DNA from: DASXQK01 sp963757155
GTDB lineage: Bacteria; Pseudomonadota; Alphaproteobacteria; Dongiales; Dongiaceae
Reading direction: 5' to 3'
Assembly: GCA_963757155.1 (NCBI GenBank)
Contig: CAVWQS010000007.1
Location: 4,042-68,041 of the forward strand
Length of the DNA: 64,000 nucleotides
The notes beneath the pieces are model-generated. The model was given only the letters and a program-made list of their open reading frames with translations, was not told where the DNA came from and did not search any database. This document shows positions 26,939 through 38,113 of this stretch, piece by piece. Every line of letters begins with the position of its first letter. The first letter of the stretch is position 1. A program made the translations under genes and the position numbers.

Positions 26939-28527
26939 CTACGCCGCGCTGAGATCCTCGCCGGCCAGCGCCTTGTCGATGAGGGCGATGGTCTCGGGGA
27001 TGCCGTAGAGGGCGATGAAGGAGCCCATGCGCGGGCCCGTGGCCTGGCCGATCAGCACCTCGTAGAGGGCGGCGAACCAGGCCTTGAGCTCGGGGAAGGC
27101 ATGGCGCTTGCCCACTTCATAGACGCGGTCCTGGATCTCGTCGGGCTTGGCGCCGGCCGGAAGTGCCGCGAGCTCGGCCCGGAGATCGGCCAAAGCCTGG
27201 CGCTCCAGCTCGCTGGGCGCGCGATAGCGCTTCGCCGGCTTCACGAATTCGCGGTAATAGGCCAGCGCATGGCCCACCAGCCGGTCGAGGAGCGGCTGGT
27301 TCTCCGGGGTGGCGTCCGGGACATAGCGGCTGATGTAGCCCCAGAGTGCCGCCTTGTCCTGGGCATGGGCGACGCTCGCCAGATTCAGCAGGATGCCGAA
27401 GCCCAGCGGCAGCCCGCCCACGGGGGGATTGCCGTCATGGATGTGCCAGACGGGATTCTCCAGCCGCTGTGCGGGAGTCTCCGCCGGATATTTGTCGAGG
27501 AAGGTCAGATAGTCGTCGACCGCCCGCGGGATGACGTCGAAATAGAGCCGCTTGGCCGCGCGGGGCTTCTGATACATGAACAGCGCCAGGCTCTCCGGCG
27601 GGGCATAGGCCAGCCATTCGTCGACGCTGAGGCCATTGCCCTTGGACTTGGAGATCTTCTGGCCCTTGTCGTCGAGGAAGAGCTCGTAGTTGAAGCCCTC
27701 CGGCGGCGGGCTGCCGAGGACGCGGCAGATCTTGTTGGCGAGCTCGACCGAGGTGATGAGATCCTTGCCCGACATCTCGTAATCGACGCCGAGCGCATGC
27801 CAGCGCATGGCCCAATCGGGCTTCCATTGCAGCTTGCAATGCCCGCCGGTCACCGGCACCTCGGTCAGCGTATCGTCCTCGTCGCGGAAGACGATCGGTG
27901 CCTGCATTCTGCTTCGACCTCCAGGATCGGCACCTGCAGCACGCGGCCGGTCTTGGGCGAGATGGGCAGGAAGGGGCTGTAGCTCTGCTGACGCTCCTCG
28001 CGCAGGCTCGGCAGCATGACCTCCATGATCGCCTCGTAATGGCGAAGCACGTCCAGCAGCCCCTGGTCGAAGCGCCCGCTCATATACCAGTCGGTCGAGC
28101 TCTCGAACTCGTAGTCGAAGCCGAAGCCGTCGAGGAAGCGGCGCAGCATGGCGTTGTTGTGATGGCCGAAGCTCTCGAACTTGCCGAAGGGATCGGGAAT
28201 GCGGGTCAGCGGCTGGCCGAGATGCCGGCGCAGCATCTCGGGATCGGGAATGTTGTCGGGAACCTTGCGCAGCCCGTCCATATCGTCGGAGAAGCAGAAG
28301 AGCCGCGTCGGCAGATCCGACAGGCGCTTGAAGGCCTGGCGCACCATGGTGGTGCGCACGACCTCGCCGAAGGTGCCGATATGCGGCAGGCCGGAGGGGC
28401 CGTAGCCCGTCTCGAACAGGACATAGCCCTTGGCCGGCGGGGCGTCCTTGAAGCGCGCCACGAGCTTGCGCGCCTCCTCGAAGGGCCAGGCCCGTGCCGC
28501 CAGCGCGTAATTCCGTTCTTCGTTCAT
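26939..28527 (-). pseudogene. lysK: Class I lysyl-tRNA synthetase, frameshifted
   Basis: The archaeal-type (class I) enzyme charges tRNA-Lys. The N-terminal part starts at ATG 28527 (MNEERNYALAARAWPFEEA) with the HIGH-like motif GLPHIGTFGE. The C-terminal part has KISKSKGNG as the KMSKS motif. The two parts are in different frames. The break is near 27900-27915, where the first frame runs on to a stop after ILEVEAECRHR and the second resumes at about IVFRDEDD. A net gain of two bases or loss of one explains it. Every other conserved block is present, which argues for a recent mutation or a sequence error in a normally essential gene, unless a class II LysS exists elsewhere. Confidence 0.85.
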
Positions 28528-28644
28528 GCCACTACCATAAAGCAAAATCGACGGAACCTATGGGGCGCAGCCTCTTGCGTCAACCAATGGTCGTCCCGGG
28601 CGTGAATAGCGGCTAGGATCACGGCAATTCATGAGAGCAAAGAG

Positions 28645-31390
28645 ATGACCACCAGCGCCGGCTCGATCCGGCTTCCCGATGCGCCCGTGCTGGTCGCCGG
28701 ATTCGCAGGTGCAGCCTGGCTCGACACCACGGGCGAGGTGCTGCTGCTGGCGCCCCAGGATGCGGCGCGTCGCGTGGCGCGCCGCGCCCGATCCTTTGCC
28801 ACGGGCCCGCGACCGCCAAGCGCCTGGGCATCGAGCGCTTCGCCGCCTTCGATCTGCTGGAGCTCTTCGCCTTCGTGCGGCCGGCCCGCTTCTGCCTGCC
28901 CACGCCCCGCGGCCTCGCCGAGGCGCTGGGCCTGCCGCTGCCGCGCGGCCTCGAGGACGAGGTCGTGACCTTGCATCGGGTGGCGGAAGGGCTGCTGGCC
29001 GAGCTTCAGGCGACGACGCGCCGATCCGCGGCTTTCCCGCATCGCCTGGACCATGGCCCGGGGCAATTGGCCCTGGGGGCCGGCGGTGATCGCAGCATTG
29101 GGGCTGGAGGCGGCCGGCGGCCATGGCAGCGGGCTCGATGTCTGGCAGAAGCTGCCGGAGTGGCAGGATTACGCCCCGCCCCCGCCGCCCGGCAGCGAGC
29201 CGGTGGAGCCGGCCGAGGCGCGCCGTCGCCTGGCGGAGCTGCTGGGCGAAGGTGCGGAGGCGCGCCCGCAGCAGGCGGACTATGCCTCGGCGATCGCATC
29301 GGCCTTCGCGCCGCGGCTGCGCGAGGGCGAGCCGCAATTCGTCCTGGCCGAGGCCGGCACCGGCGTGGGCAAGACGCTGGGCTATATCGCGCCGGCGAGC
29401 CTCTGGGCCGAGCGCAACGACGGCACGGTCTGGATCAGCACCTATACCCGCAATCTCCAGCATCAGATCGACGGCGAGCTCGACCGGCTCTATCCGACCC
29501 GCGCCCGCAAGGCGGAGAAGACCGTCATCCGCAAGGGACGCGAGAACTATCTCTGCCTCTTGAACTACGAGGAGGCGGCACGCGGCTTGCAGACCCGTCC
29601 CGCCGACGCCACCGCGCTCGGCCTCGTGGCGCGCTGGGCGAGTGCCACCCGCGACGGCGATATCGCCGGCGGCGATTTTCCCGGCTGGCTGGTGGACCTC
29701 ATCGGCCGCAACCGGACCCTGGGCCTCGCCGACCGGCGCGGGGAATGCATCTATTCGGCCTGCGACCATTACCGGCGCTGCTTCATCGAGCGCAGCATCC
29801 GCCGCGGACGGCGCGCCAGCATCGTCATCGCCAATCATGCGCTCACCATGATCCAGGCGGCCCGCGCCGGGGAGAACGACGGCGAGCTGCCGCTGCGCTA
29901 CGTCTTCGACGAGGGGCATCATCTGTTCGATGCCGCCGACAGCGCCTTCGCCGGCCATCTCACCGGGCTGGAGGCGGCGGAGCTGCGCCGCTGGCTGATC
30001 GGCAGCGAGGGCGGGCGGATGCGCGGGCTGAAGCGCCGGGTCGAGGACCTGGTCGCGGGCGACGCGCCGGCCAGCGAGGCGCTGCAGGGAATTCTCGAGG
30101 CCGCCCGCGCTCTGCCGGGAGAGAGCTGGCTTCGGCGCATCGTCGAGGGAGCGCCCTGCCGGCCCGACGGAGCGCTTCCTGGTGGAGGTCCGCGCCCTGG
30201 TGCGGGCCCGGGCCAGGGAAAGCGACAGCCCACATGGGCTGGAGGCCGATAGCGCCGCCCCGCCGCCGGGGCTGCTGGATCATGCCAAGACCCTGGGCCA
30301 CGCGCTGGATGCCCTGCTGCGTCCCATGCGGGCGCTGGCCCAACGTCTGGCGGCGCGCCTCACCGACGAGGCCGAGACCTTGGACACGCCGACGCGCCAG
30401 CGCATCGAGGCGGTGACCCGCGGGCTGAAGCGCCGGGCGGAGATGGAGCTGGCGGGCTGGCGCGACATGCTGGCGGGGCTGGGCCGGCCCACCCCGCCGG
30501 AATTCGTCGACTGGTTCGCCCTTCCCCGCATCGACGGGCGCGACATCGATATCGGCTTTTACCGCCATTGGGTCGACCCGACCGTCCCCTTCATCCAGTC
30601 GGTGGCCCTGCCGGCCCATGGCATGGTGGTGACCTCCGCCACGCTGACGGACGGGCGCGGCGAGGAGGCGAGCGATTGGGCCGGGGCCGAGACCCGCACC
30701 GGGGCGCGCCATCTGCCGGCCTCGATGCGCGTGCGCGTGGCCTCGCCTTTCGACTATCCGGAGATGACGCGGGTCTTCATCGTCACGGATATCGACAAGC
30801 GCGATCCCGATCAGGTGGCCTCCGCCTATCGCGCCCTGTTCCTGGCCGCCCGCGGCGGCGGGCTCGGCATTTTCACCGCCATCGATCGGCTGCGCGCCGT
30901 CCACCGGCGCATCGCCCCCGATATGGATGCCGTGGGCCTGCCGCTGCTGGCCCAGCATGTGGACGGGCTTTCCACCGGCACGCTGGTCGATATCTTCCGC
31001 GCCGAGGAGGATGCCTGCCTGCTCGGCACCGATGCGGTGCGCGATGGGGTCGATGTGCCGGGCCGCTCGCTGCGTCTCATCGTCTTCGACCGCGTGCCCT
31101 GGCCGCGCCCCACGATCCTGCACCGGGCCCGCAAAGGCGCCTTCGGCGGCGCGGACTACGACGACGCGCTGACGCGGCTGCGTCTGAAGCAGGCCTATGG
31201 CCGGCTGATCCGCCGGGCCGACGATCGCGGCGTCTTCGTGCTCCTCGACCGCCAGATGCCCTCGCGCCTAGCCGGTGCCTTTCCCGATGGGGTGGAGGTC
31301 CGCCGGCTCGGCCTGGCCGAGGCCGTTGCCGCCACCCGGGCCTTCCTTGCCCATGAGCGCGGCGCGGCCCATGCCCCGCCGGAACAATGA
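28645..31390 (+). pseudogene. DinG/XPD-like ATP-dependent DNA helicase with three frameshifts
   Basis: This superfamily 2, Rad3/XPD-type helicase is about 910 residues if repaired. Walker A is EAGTGVGKT and the DEAH box is VFDEGHHLFD. Four Cys in the order YLCLLNY, GECIYSACDHY and RRCFIE fit an iron-sulfur cluster. The C-terminal half has VVTSATLTDG, TDAVRDGVDVPG and QAYGRLIRR. Frame changes occur near 28805, 29037 and 30167, each at a GC-rich spot, and each neighbouring frame continues the family sequence at once (for example WTMARGNWPWGPAVIAALG). The longest open piece is 29053-30252. It is divergent from lysK. Real decay and sequence error are both possible. Confidence 0.8.
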
Positions 31391-31470
31391 GCAAGGGCGA
31401 GCGCGGTTGCTTTGACCGCTGCCGGATGCTTAAAGTCCGGCCCTCTTTCCCCAATTCCGCGGAGCCCGCG

Positions 31471-31875
31471 ATGATCACGTCCCACGAAGCCCTCATCTAC
31501 GCCATGGTCCTGGTCTCGGCCGCCGACCGCGAAATGCCGGACCGGGAGCTGGAATCCATGGGGGACATGGTCGCCCATCTGCCGGTCTTCCGCGACTTCG
31601 ACCGCAACAATCTGACCAAGGTCGGCGCGGCCTGCGCCCAGCTCCTCTCCGAGGAGGACGGGCTCGACAAGACCATGGCCGAGATCACGGCCGCTTTGCC
31701 CCGCAAGCTGCATGAGACGGCCTATGCGCTGGCCTGCGACGTGGCCGCCGCCGACGGCAAGGTCGGGCCCGAGGAGGCCCGCGTGCTGGAGCTGATCCGC
31801 TACCACCTCGACATCGGCCGCCTCCCCGCCGCCGCCATCGAACGCGGCGCCCGGGCGCGCTATATGGCGCTGTAA
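31471..31875 (+). CDS. TerB-like (tellurite-resistance family) protein
   Basis: The 134-residue all-helical protein has two similar halves. ALIYAMVLVSAADREMPDRE and AYALACDVAAADGKVGPEEA each carry an acidic metal-binding-like loop, as in TerB and related DUF533 proteins. I start at ATG 31471, where the conserved helix begins; the frame is open to 31387 in non-conserved sequence. No other ter genes are present, so a tellurite role is not implied. It lies 80 bases after the helicase gene on the same strand. Confidence 0.8.
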   Translation: MITSHEALIYAMVLVSAADREMPDRELESMGDMVAHLPVFRDFDRNNLTKVGAACAQLLSEEDGLDKTMAEITAALPRKLHETAYALACDVAAADGKVGPEEARVLELIRYHLDIGRLPAAAIERGARARYMAL

Positions 31876-31905
31876 GGCGCGAGGCGCCCGGTTGGGGCGA
31901 CGAGG

Positions 31906-32136
31906 CTAGCGGGCGCTCGCCTCGTCTCGGTCGAACTTGAAGTCAGCTGGCAGGCGTCCCCGGAAGGCTCGTAGCTGCCTCAGCAGGTCCTCGCGCTCGG
32001 GCTTTGACGGCACGCCGGACTCGCGCTTCCCGGCGATGTGAACGTCGATCTCGTCGCCTGCCTTCAGCTGCAGTGACTCGACCACTGCGACGGGCAAACG
32101 GACAGCGAGACCATTGCCGCATTTGACGACCTTCAT
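31906..32136 (-). CDS. AbrB/MazE-family antitoxin, orphan
   Basis: The 76-residue protein has an N-terminal swapped-hairpin DNA-binding domain (MKVVKCGNGLAVRLPVAVVE, LKAGDEIDVHIAG) and an acidic C-terminal tail (FKFDRDEASAR) typical of antitoxins that partner PIN-domain (VapC) toxins. The toxin gene would normally start at or just past the stop codon, but the next bases run into the convergent TerB gene with no frame for one. It is therefore an orphan antitoxin or a remnant of a lost module. GGAGGACCC before the ATG is a good ribosome site. Confidence 0.85.
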   Translation of the reverse strand: MKVVKCGNGLAVRLPVAVVESLQLKAGDEIDVHIAGKRESGVPSKPEREDLLRQLRAFRGRLPADFKFDRDEASAR

Positions 32137-32548
32137 CGGGTCCTCCGTCGGTATTACTTAGACGTCAATCTAGAGCGCTTTTCGATCATGCAAAAGTTCC
32201 ATGCGCCACGCCTGCGCCTCTCCGGCGGCGCCATTGAGTCTCGTGCTGGCACGCGGGTTGACAGACACAAGATCCCCAACGGCTACCCCCATTCACGTCA
32301 TGCTAGGGCTTGTCCCTAGCATCCACGCCTTTACGGCCGTTAACCTCGTGAGATGATCGGTAAGGAGGCCGTAGCTGCCCGGTTTTGGTCTCATTCTCCA
32401 CCATCCTGCAAGTGGAGCGGCCCAAGGCGTGGATGCTCGGGACAAGCCCGAGCCATGACGGTTGAGAGAACGAGGCTCGCTGACCTGAACCGGACAGGCG
32501 TGGGGCAAGCTTGCGCATCGCAGGTAACCCAGTTCCCTCCGCCCACAA
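32137..32548. repeat. Intergenic region with an inverted pair of R3 palindromes
   Basis: No gene is seen. Two R3 units (CGTCATG...CATCCACG type) face each other at 32296-32329 and 32426-32460, about 96 bases apart. The same unit recurs at 42717-42750, 43674-43705, 47411-47466 and 47659-47690. Confidence 0.75.
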
Positions 32549-32579
32549 AGAAAAAGGGCCGCGCCCGGAGGCGCGGCCC
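32549..32579 (-). terminator. Rho-independent terminator of the groESL operon
   Basis: A 10-bp stem, GGGCCGCGCC with GGCGCGGCCC (32556-32579), closes a 4-base loop. Read leftward it is followed by TTTTTCTTT. It lies 35 bases past the groEL stop codon. Confidence 0.93.
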
Positions 32580-32613
32580 TTCTCTGCTTCGTAGGCTAGC
32601 TGGTCGAACGGAC

Positions 32614-34266
<1,653 letters not shown>

Positions 34267-34346
34267 GTTCTATGCTTCCTTTTTCGTTTTCTCTTGGCTT
34301 AGCCGTTGGCTTGGCCCTTGGGCCCAGCCTTGCGCTCTGGCTTGGT

Positions 34347-34664
34347 TCAGGCGGCCTTCTTGCCGGCTGCCTTGCCGCCTTCGATGACGCCCATGATGTC
34401 GGACTCCTTCATGATGAGGAGATCCTGGCCATCGATGCGCACTTCGCTGCCCGACCACTTGCCGAACAGGATGCGGTCACCGGCCTTGACGTCGAGAGCG
34501 ACAATCTCGCCCTTCTCGTTGCGCGCGCCCGGACCGACGGCGAGGACTTCGCCTTCCATGGGCTTTTCCTTGGCCGTATCGGGAATGATGATCCCCCCGG
34601 CGGTCTTCTCCTCGGATTCAACCCGGCGGACCACCACCCGGTCGTGAAGAGGACGGAATTTCAT
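34347..34664 (-). CDS. groES: Co-chaperonin GroES (Hsp10)
   Basis: The 105-residue lid protein of GroEL starts MKFRPLHDRVVVRRVESEEK. The mobile loop is EEKTAGGIIIPDTAKEKP. The frame is open to 34742, but the ATG at 34662-34664 is the family start and is preceded by GGAGGG about 8 bases upstream. The C-terminus carries a short Ala/Lys tail (GGKAAGKKAA). It is cotranscribed with groEL. Confidence 0.97.
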   Translation of the reverse strand: MKFRPLHDRVVVRRVESEEKTAGGIIIPDTAKEKPMEGEVLAVGPGARNEKGEIVALDVKAGDRILFGKWSGSEVRIDGQDLLIMKESDIMGVIEGGKAAGKKAA

Positions 34665-34735
34665 AGGCTTACCCTCCAATTGGACATAAATTACGTTTCC
34701 CCGAGCCGCCTTTGACCCCCGCTTTGGGAGCGTTG

Positions 34736-34762
34736 TTAGCACTCAGGTGAAATGAGTGCCAG
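34736..34762 (-). promoter_or_regulatory. CIRCE operator (HrcA binding site)
   Basis: TTAGCACTC, nine bases, then GAGTGCCAG matches the consensus TTAGCACTC-N9-GAGTGCTAA in all but two positions. It lies about 72 bases upstream of the groES start. By established knowledge HrcA represses groESL here until heat stress. Confidence 0.93.
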
Positions 34763-34953
34763 GCAGATAGGCAAAATGGCCCGTCCCGTCAAGTGGTCTT
34801 TGGCTGCTGCAAAGGCAAGATCACTGGCAGCAGTCTCGCGACATGGCTGCTAAGATATTGATATGCAATATTTTTCTTGGAAACTTTCCCATCGCTTGTA
34901 ACATTTGAGGAAGGCGAGTCGCGTAATTCGGTCCTTCAAGGGTGGGGAGTGCC

Positions 34954-35217
34954 ATGGCCAGCCTGATACCTCAGCTCAAGCGCTACCGTCTGACGACCGC
35001 GGAGATCCTTTACCACTTCCCCGACCATCCCGACCTGCTCCAGACCTATGTCTGGCAGGATTACGACCTGGCCCCGGAGTTCCCCATCCTGCGCCGCTTC
35101 CTCGATTTCTGGCGGAACAGCATCGAAGGCCGGTTGCATTCGGTCCGGGTCGCCTCGACCCGCCTCATCTCGCCCGGCGAGATCCGCTCCAGCAGCGCTT
35201 ATTTGACGCTGCAATAG
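34954..35217 (+). CDS. usg: Usg family protein
   Basis: The 87-residue protein matches Usg, a small alphaproteobacterial protein first noted near tryptophan genes and still without a known function. The blocks RLTTAEILYHFPDHPDLLQT, YVWQDYDLAPEFP and EGRLHSVRVAS are highly conserved. The ATG at 34954 follows GGGGAG by 6 bases and is preferred to the ATG 12 bases upstream, which overlaps that ribosome site. It stands between groES, divergent, and ctaA. Confidence 0.9.
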   Translation: MASLIPQLKRYRLTTAEILYHFPDHPDLLQTYVWQDYDLAPEFPILRRFLDFWRNSIEGRLHSVRVASTRLISPGEIRSSSAYLTLQ

Positions 35218-35302
35218 AGCGCTACGCGGCTAGGCGCGGCGCTGGCTTCGCCTGGCCCGCTGGGCTAGAAATCCGGCGGCGCAAATGCGCCTTCGGATAC
35301 CC

Positions 35303-36364
35303 ATGAGCGAAGCCATCGCCCTTTCCTCTCCCGCTGTGGCCGGCGGGCATCGTCGCGACGACCGTCTGGTGGCGGCCTGGCTGCTCGCCGTCGCCGCCAT
35401 GATCTTCATCATGGTGGTCATCGGCGGCATCACGCGGCTGACCAAATCCGGCCTCTCGATCACGGAATGGAAGCCCCTCAGCGGCGTGATCCCGCCGCTC
35501 GACGCCGCGGCCTGGCAGCGGGAGTTCGACCAGTACAAGACCATCCCCGAGTTCCAGAAGCTCCGGCCCGACATGACCCTGGCGGCGTTCAAGGGCATCT
35601 TCTGGTGGGAATATGTCCATCGGCTCTGGGGCCGGCTCATCGGCCTCGCCTTCGCCCTGCCCGGCCTCTGGCTGCTGTGGCGGGGGCATATCCGGCGCGA
35701 GCTTCGCCCGCGCCTGGCCGGCCTCTTCGTCCTGGGCGGGCTGCAGGGGGCGCTCGGCTGGTTCATGGTGGAGAGCGGGCTGTCGCAGCGCACCGACGTC
35801 AGCCAGTACCGCCTGGTGGCCCATCTGCTCTTCGCGCTGTTGATCTATGGCGCCATGCTGTGGACGGCCTTCGGGCTGCTCCGGCCCCAGCCCAGGCCGC
35901 TGCCCGGCGCCGGCGGCTTGCGCCGGCACGTCCTCGTCCTGCTCATCCTCGTCATCGGCATGCTCACCACCGGGGGCTTCACCGCGGGGCTGGACGGCGG
36001 CAAGATCTACAACACCTTCCCCCTCATGGGCGGCAGCCTCATACCTGGGGAGATCCTCGCCCAGTCGCCGCTCTGGACGAACCCCTTCGAGAATCCGGTG
36101 ACGTCCCAGTTCATCCATCGCTGGCTCGCCATGATCGTCGCCGCGACGGTGCTCGCTCTCTGGCTGCGCCGCGGCCGGCTGCCGGCCGCCGCAAGGCTGC
36201 CGCTCGATCTCGTCGCCGGGATGACCGCCCTTCAGGTCTGCCTCGGCATCTCGACCCTGCTGCTGGTCGTGCCGATCCCGCTGGCCGCCGCCCATCAGGC
36301 GGGCGCTGTCATGCTGCTGAGCCTCACCCTCTTCGCGCTGCATAGCCTGAGGGGGGCCAAGTGA
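35303..36364 (+). CDS. ctaA: Heme A synthase (COX15/CtaA)
   Basis: The 353-residue inner-membrane enzyme oxidises heme O to heme A for cytochrome c oxidase. About eight transmembrane segments are visible. Four conserved His are in WWEYVHRLWGR, YRLVAHLLF, QFIHRWLAM and AAAHQAGAV, the two heme pairs of the family. GGITRLTKSGLSITEWKP near residue 45 is diagnostic of the alphaproteobacterial COX15 type, which lacks the Cys pair of Gram-positive CtaA. I start at ATG 35303 (MSEAIALSS). Its stop overlaps the next gene. Confidence 0.95.
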   Translation: MSEAIALSSPAVAGGHRRDDRLVAAWLLAVAAMIFIMVVIGGITRLTKSGLSITEWKPLSGVIPPLDAAAWQREFDQYKTIPEFQKLRPDMTLAAFKGIFWWEYVHRLWGRLIGLAFALPGLWLLWRGHIRRELRPRLAGLFVLGGLQGALGWFMVESGLSQRTDVSQYRLVAHLLFALLIYGAMLWTAFGLLRPQPRPLPGAGGLRRHVLVLLILVIGMLTTGGFTAGLDGGKIYNTFPLMGGSLIPGEILAQSPLWTNPFENPVTSQFIHRWLAMIVAATVLALWLRRGRLPAAARLPLDLVAGMTALQVCLGISTLLLVVPIPLAAAHQAGAVMLLSLTLFALHSLRGAK

Positions 36365-37470
36365 CCGAGCCGGCGACGGAGCCGAAGCCGGTCGAGCGCC
36401 TGCCGGTCTCGGTGCTGACCGGCTTCCTCGGCAGCGGCAAGACGACCCTGCTGCGCGAGCTGCTGCGCCATCCGGATTTCAGCGAGACGGCCGTCGTCAT
36501 CAACGAGTTCGGCGAGATCGGCCTCGACCATCTGCTGGTGGAATCGGCGCGGGAGGACATGGTGCTGCTGGCCAGCGGCTGCCTCTGCTGCACCATCAGC
36601 GGCGATCTGGTGACGAGCCTGCGCCGCCTCTATCAGCGCCGCGCGGCCAAGGAGATCCCCCTCTTCCGGCGGGTCGTCGTCGAGACCACCGGCCTCGCCG
36701 ATCCGGCCCCCATCCTCCATACCCTGATGCAGGATCCGATGCTGGCCCAGGTCTATCGTCTCGACGGGGTCATCGCCACCGTCGATGCCGTCAACGGCAT
36801 GGACCAGCTCGACCGCCAGATCGAATCCGTGAAGCAGGCCGCGGTCGCCGACCGTCTCGTGCTGACCAAATGCGATCTGGCGCCGGACACCAAGGTGCTG
36901 GAGGAGCGGCTGCGCGGCCTGAACCCGGCGGCACCGATCCTGAGGGCGGTCGCCGGCAAGATCGACCCCCATGGCCTGTTCGACGCCGGCCTCTACAATC
37001 CCGCCAGCAAGAGCCTCGACGTGCGCCGCTGGCTGAAGGAGGAGGCCTATGCCGCGGCGGCCGACGACCATCACGATCATGCGGCGGGGCATGACCATGA
37101 GCAGGGACATGACCAGGGAAACGGTCATGCTCCCCTCGACCGCAACCGCCATGACGAGCATATCCGCGCCTTCTGCCTGACCCGGACGACCCCCTTGGAC
37201 TGGGATAAATTCGCCGATTGGGTCGAGATGATGATCTCGCTTCACGGCGCCAATCTGCTGCGCATCAAGGGCGTACTCAATGTCGCCGAGGCGGCCGGGC
37301 CGATCGCCATCCACGGGGTCCAGCATCTCTTCCATCCCCCCGTAGAGCTGCCGGCCTGGCCCGATGCCGACCGCAGCTCCCGCCTCGTCTTCATCACCCG
37401 GGATATCGACGGCGACACCATGTCGCGAAGCCTGGCAGCCTTCCTGGGCGAGGATTCCAAGCCCGCCTGA
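36361..37470 (+). CDS. COG0523 (CobW/P47K) metal GTPase
   Basis: The 369-residue G3E GTPase has Walker A GFLGSGKTT (21-29), the metal-binding CLCC motif (Cys74, Cys76, Cys77), ETTGLADPAP and LTKCDL. A His/Asp-rich linker (about residues 237-270, HHDHAAGHDHEQGHD) separates it from the C-terminal CobW domain. Such proteins are zinc or cobalt metallochaperones; which metal is used here cannot be read. The GTG start at 36361 overlaps the ctaA stop, so the pair is translationally coupled. Confidence 0.92.
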   Translation: MTEPATEPKPVERLPVSVLTGFLGSGKTTLLRELLRHPDFSETAVVINEFGEIGLDHLLVESAREDMVLLASGCLCCTISGDLVTSLRRLYQRRAAKEIPLFRRVVVETTGLADPAPILHTLMQDPMLAQVYRLDGVIATVDAVNGMDQLDRQIESVKQAAVADRLVLTKCDLAPDTKVLEERLRGLNPAAPILRAVAGKIDPHGLFDAGLYNPASKSLDVRRWLKEEAYAAAADDHHDHAAGHDHEQGHDQGNGHAPLDRNRHDEHIRAFCLTRTTPLDWDKFADWVEMMISLHGANLLRIKGVLNVAEAAGPIAIHGVQHLFHPPVELPAWPDADRSSRLVFITRDIDGDTMSRSLAAFLGEDSKPA

Positions 37471-38113
37471 ATCTGGCTTTCTATAGGGCCACCCCTCTCC
37501 GCCGTCATGCCCGCGAAAGCGCCAGGCCCTGTGCACAAGCCCGCCGCGTTTCCTTTGTATCCCCTCCCCCCTTGCGGGGGAGGGTTAGGGCGGGGGGTTG
37601 GATCCGCGTCCGCGGATCATTGAAAGTCTTCGCTGCATCGGTTGCGATATTGTGAGTCTATGGCCACCCCCACCCCGGCCCTCCCCCGTCAAAGCGCGGG
37701 CCTTACGGCCCGCAGGGGGAGGGGGAAGAAAGCAGCAGTGGCAATCAACAAGATGTGCTCGTCCCTTGCGCGAAAGCGGGGATCCAGGGCGAGCGGCAGA
37801 GTGCTGAGCATGTGGCCCTGGATTCCCGCTTTCGCGGGAATGACGGTTGAGGGGGAGTCGCGAATTCCCCACCGGCCTGAGCCTGTTTTCCCCAATAGGG
37901 CAACCCCTATCTGCCGTCATCCCCGCGAAAGCGGAGATCCAGGGCGAGCGGCAAAGTGCTGAGGGGGAGTCGAAAATTCCACGTCGGCCTCAGCCTGCCT
38001 TTATGCGCTGTTTATGCCCCCTGGGCTTCACAACGGGCGGGGGGCGCGCTAGCCTGCGGCCCAGCTTGCATATCCGACACCCAACGATAAACCGTGAGTC
38101 ACAAGGAGGAACC
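37471..38113. repeat. Intergenic mosaic of R1 and R2 repeats
   Basis: These 643 bases hold no gene. An R2 module lies at 37548-37755, with an inner hairpin CCCTCCCCCCTTGCGGGGGA and a GCGCGGGCC-GGCCCGC palindrome. R1 arms lie at 37761-37790, 37815-37844 and 37916-37945. A unit containing GATCCAGGGCGAGCGGCA, AGTGCTGAG and GGGGGAGTCG occurs twice (about 37780-37882 and 37937-37998, the second compressed). The last 60 bases lead to the polyamine transporter start. Confidence 0.85.

Noticed and set aside
31471..31875. Tellurite-resistance operon
   Set aside because: Only one TerB-like gene is present; terA, terC, terD and terE are absent.
37847..38113. N-terminal extension of the polyamine-binding protein
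   Set aside because: The extra codons come from R1 repeats, and the AAGGAGGA site with ATG 38114 starts a proper signal peptide.
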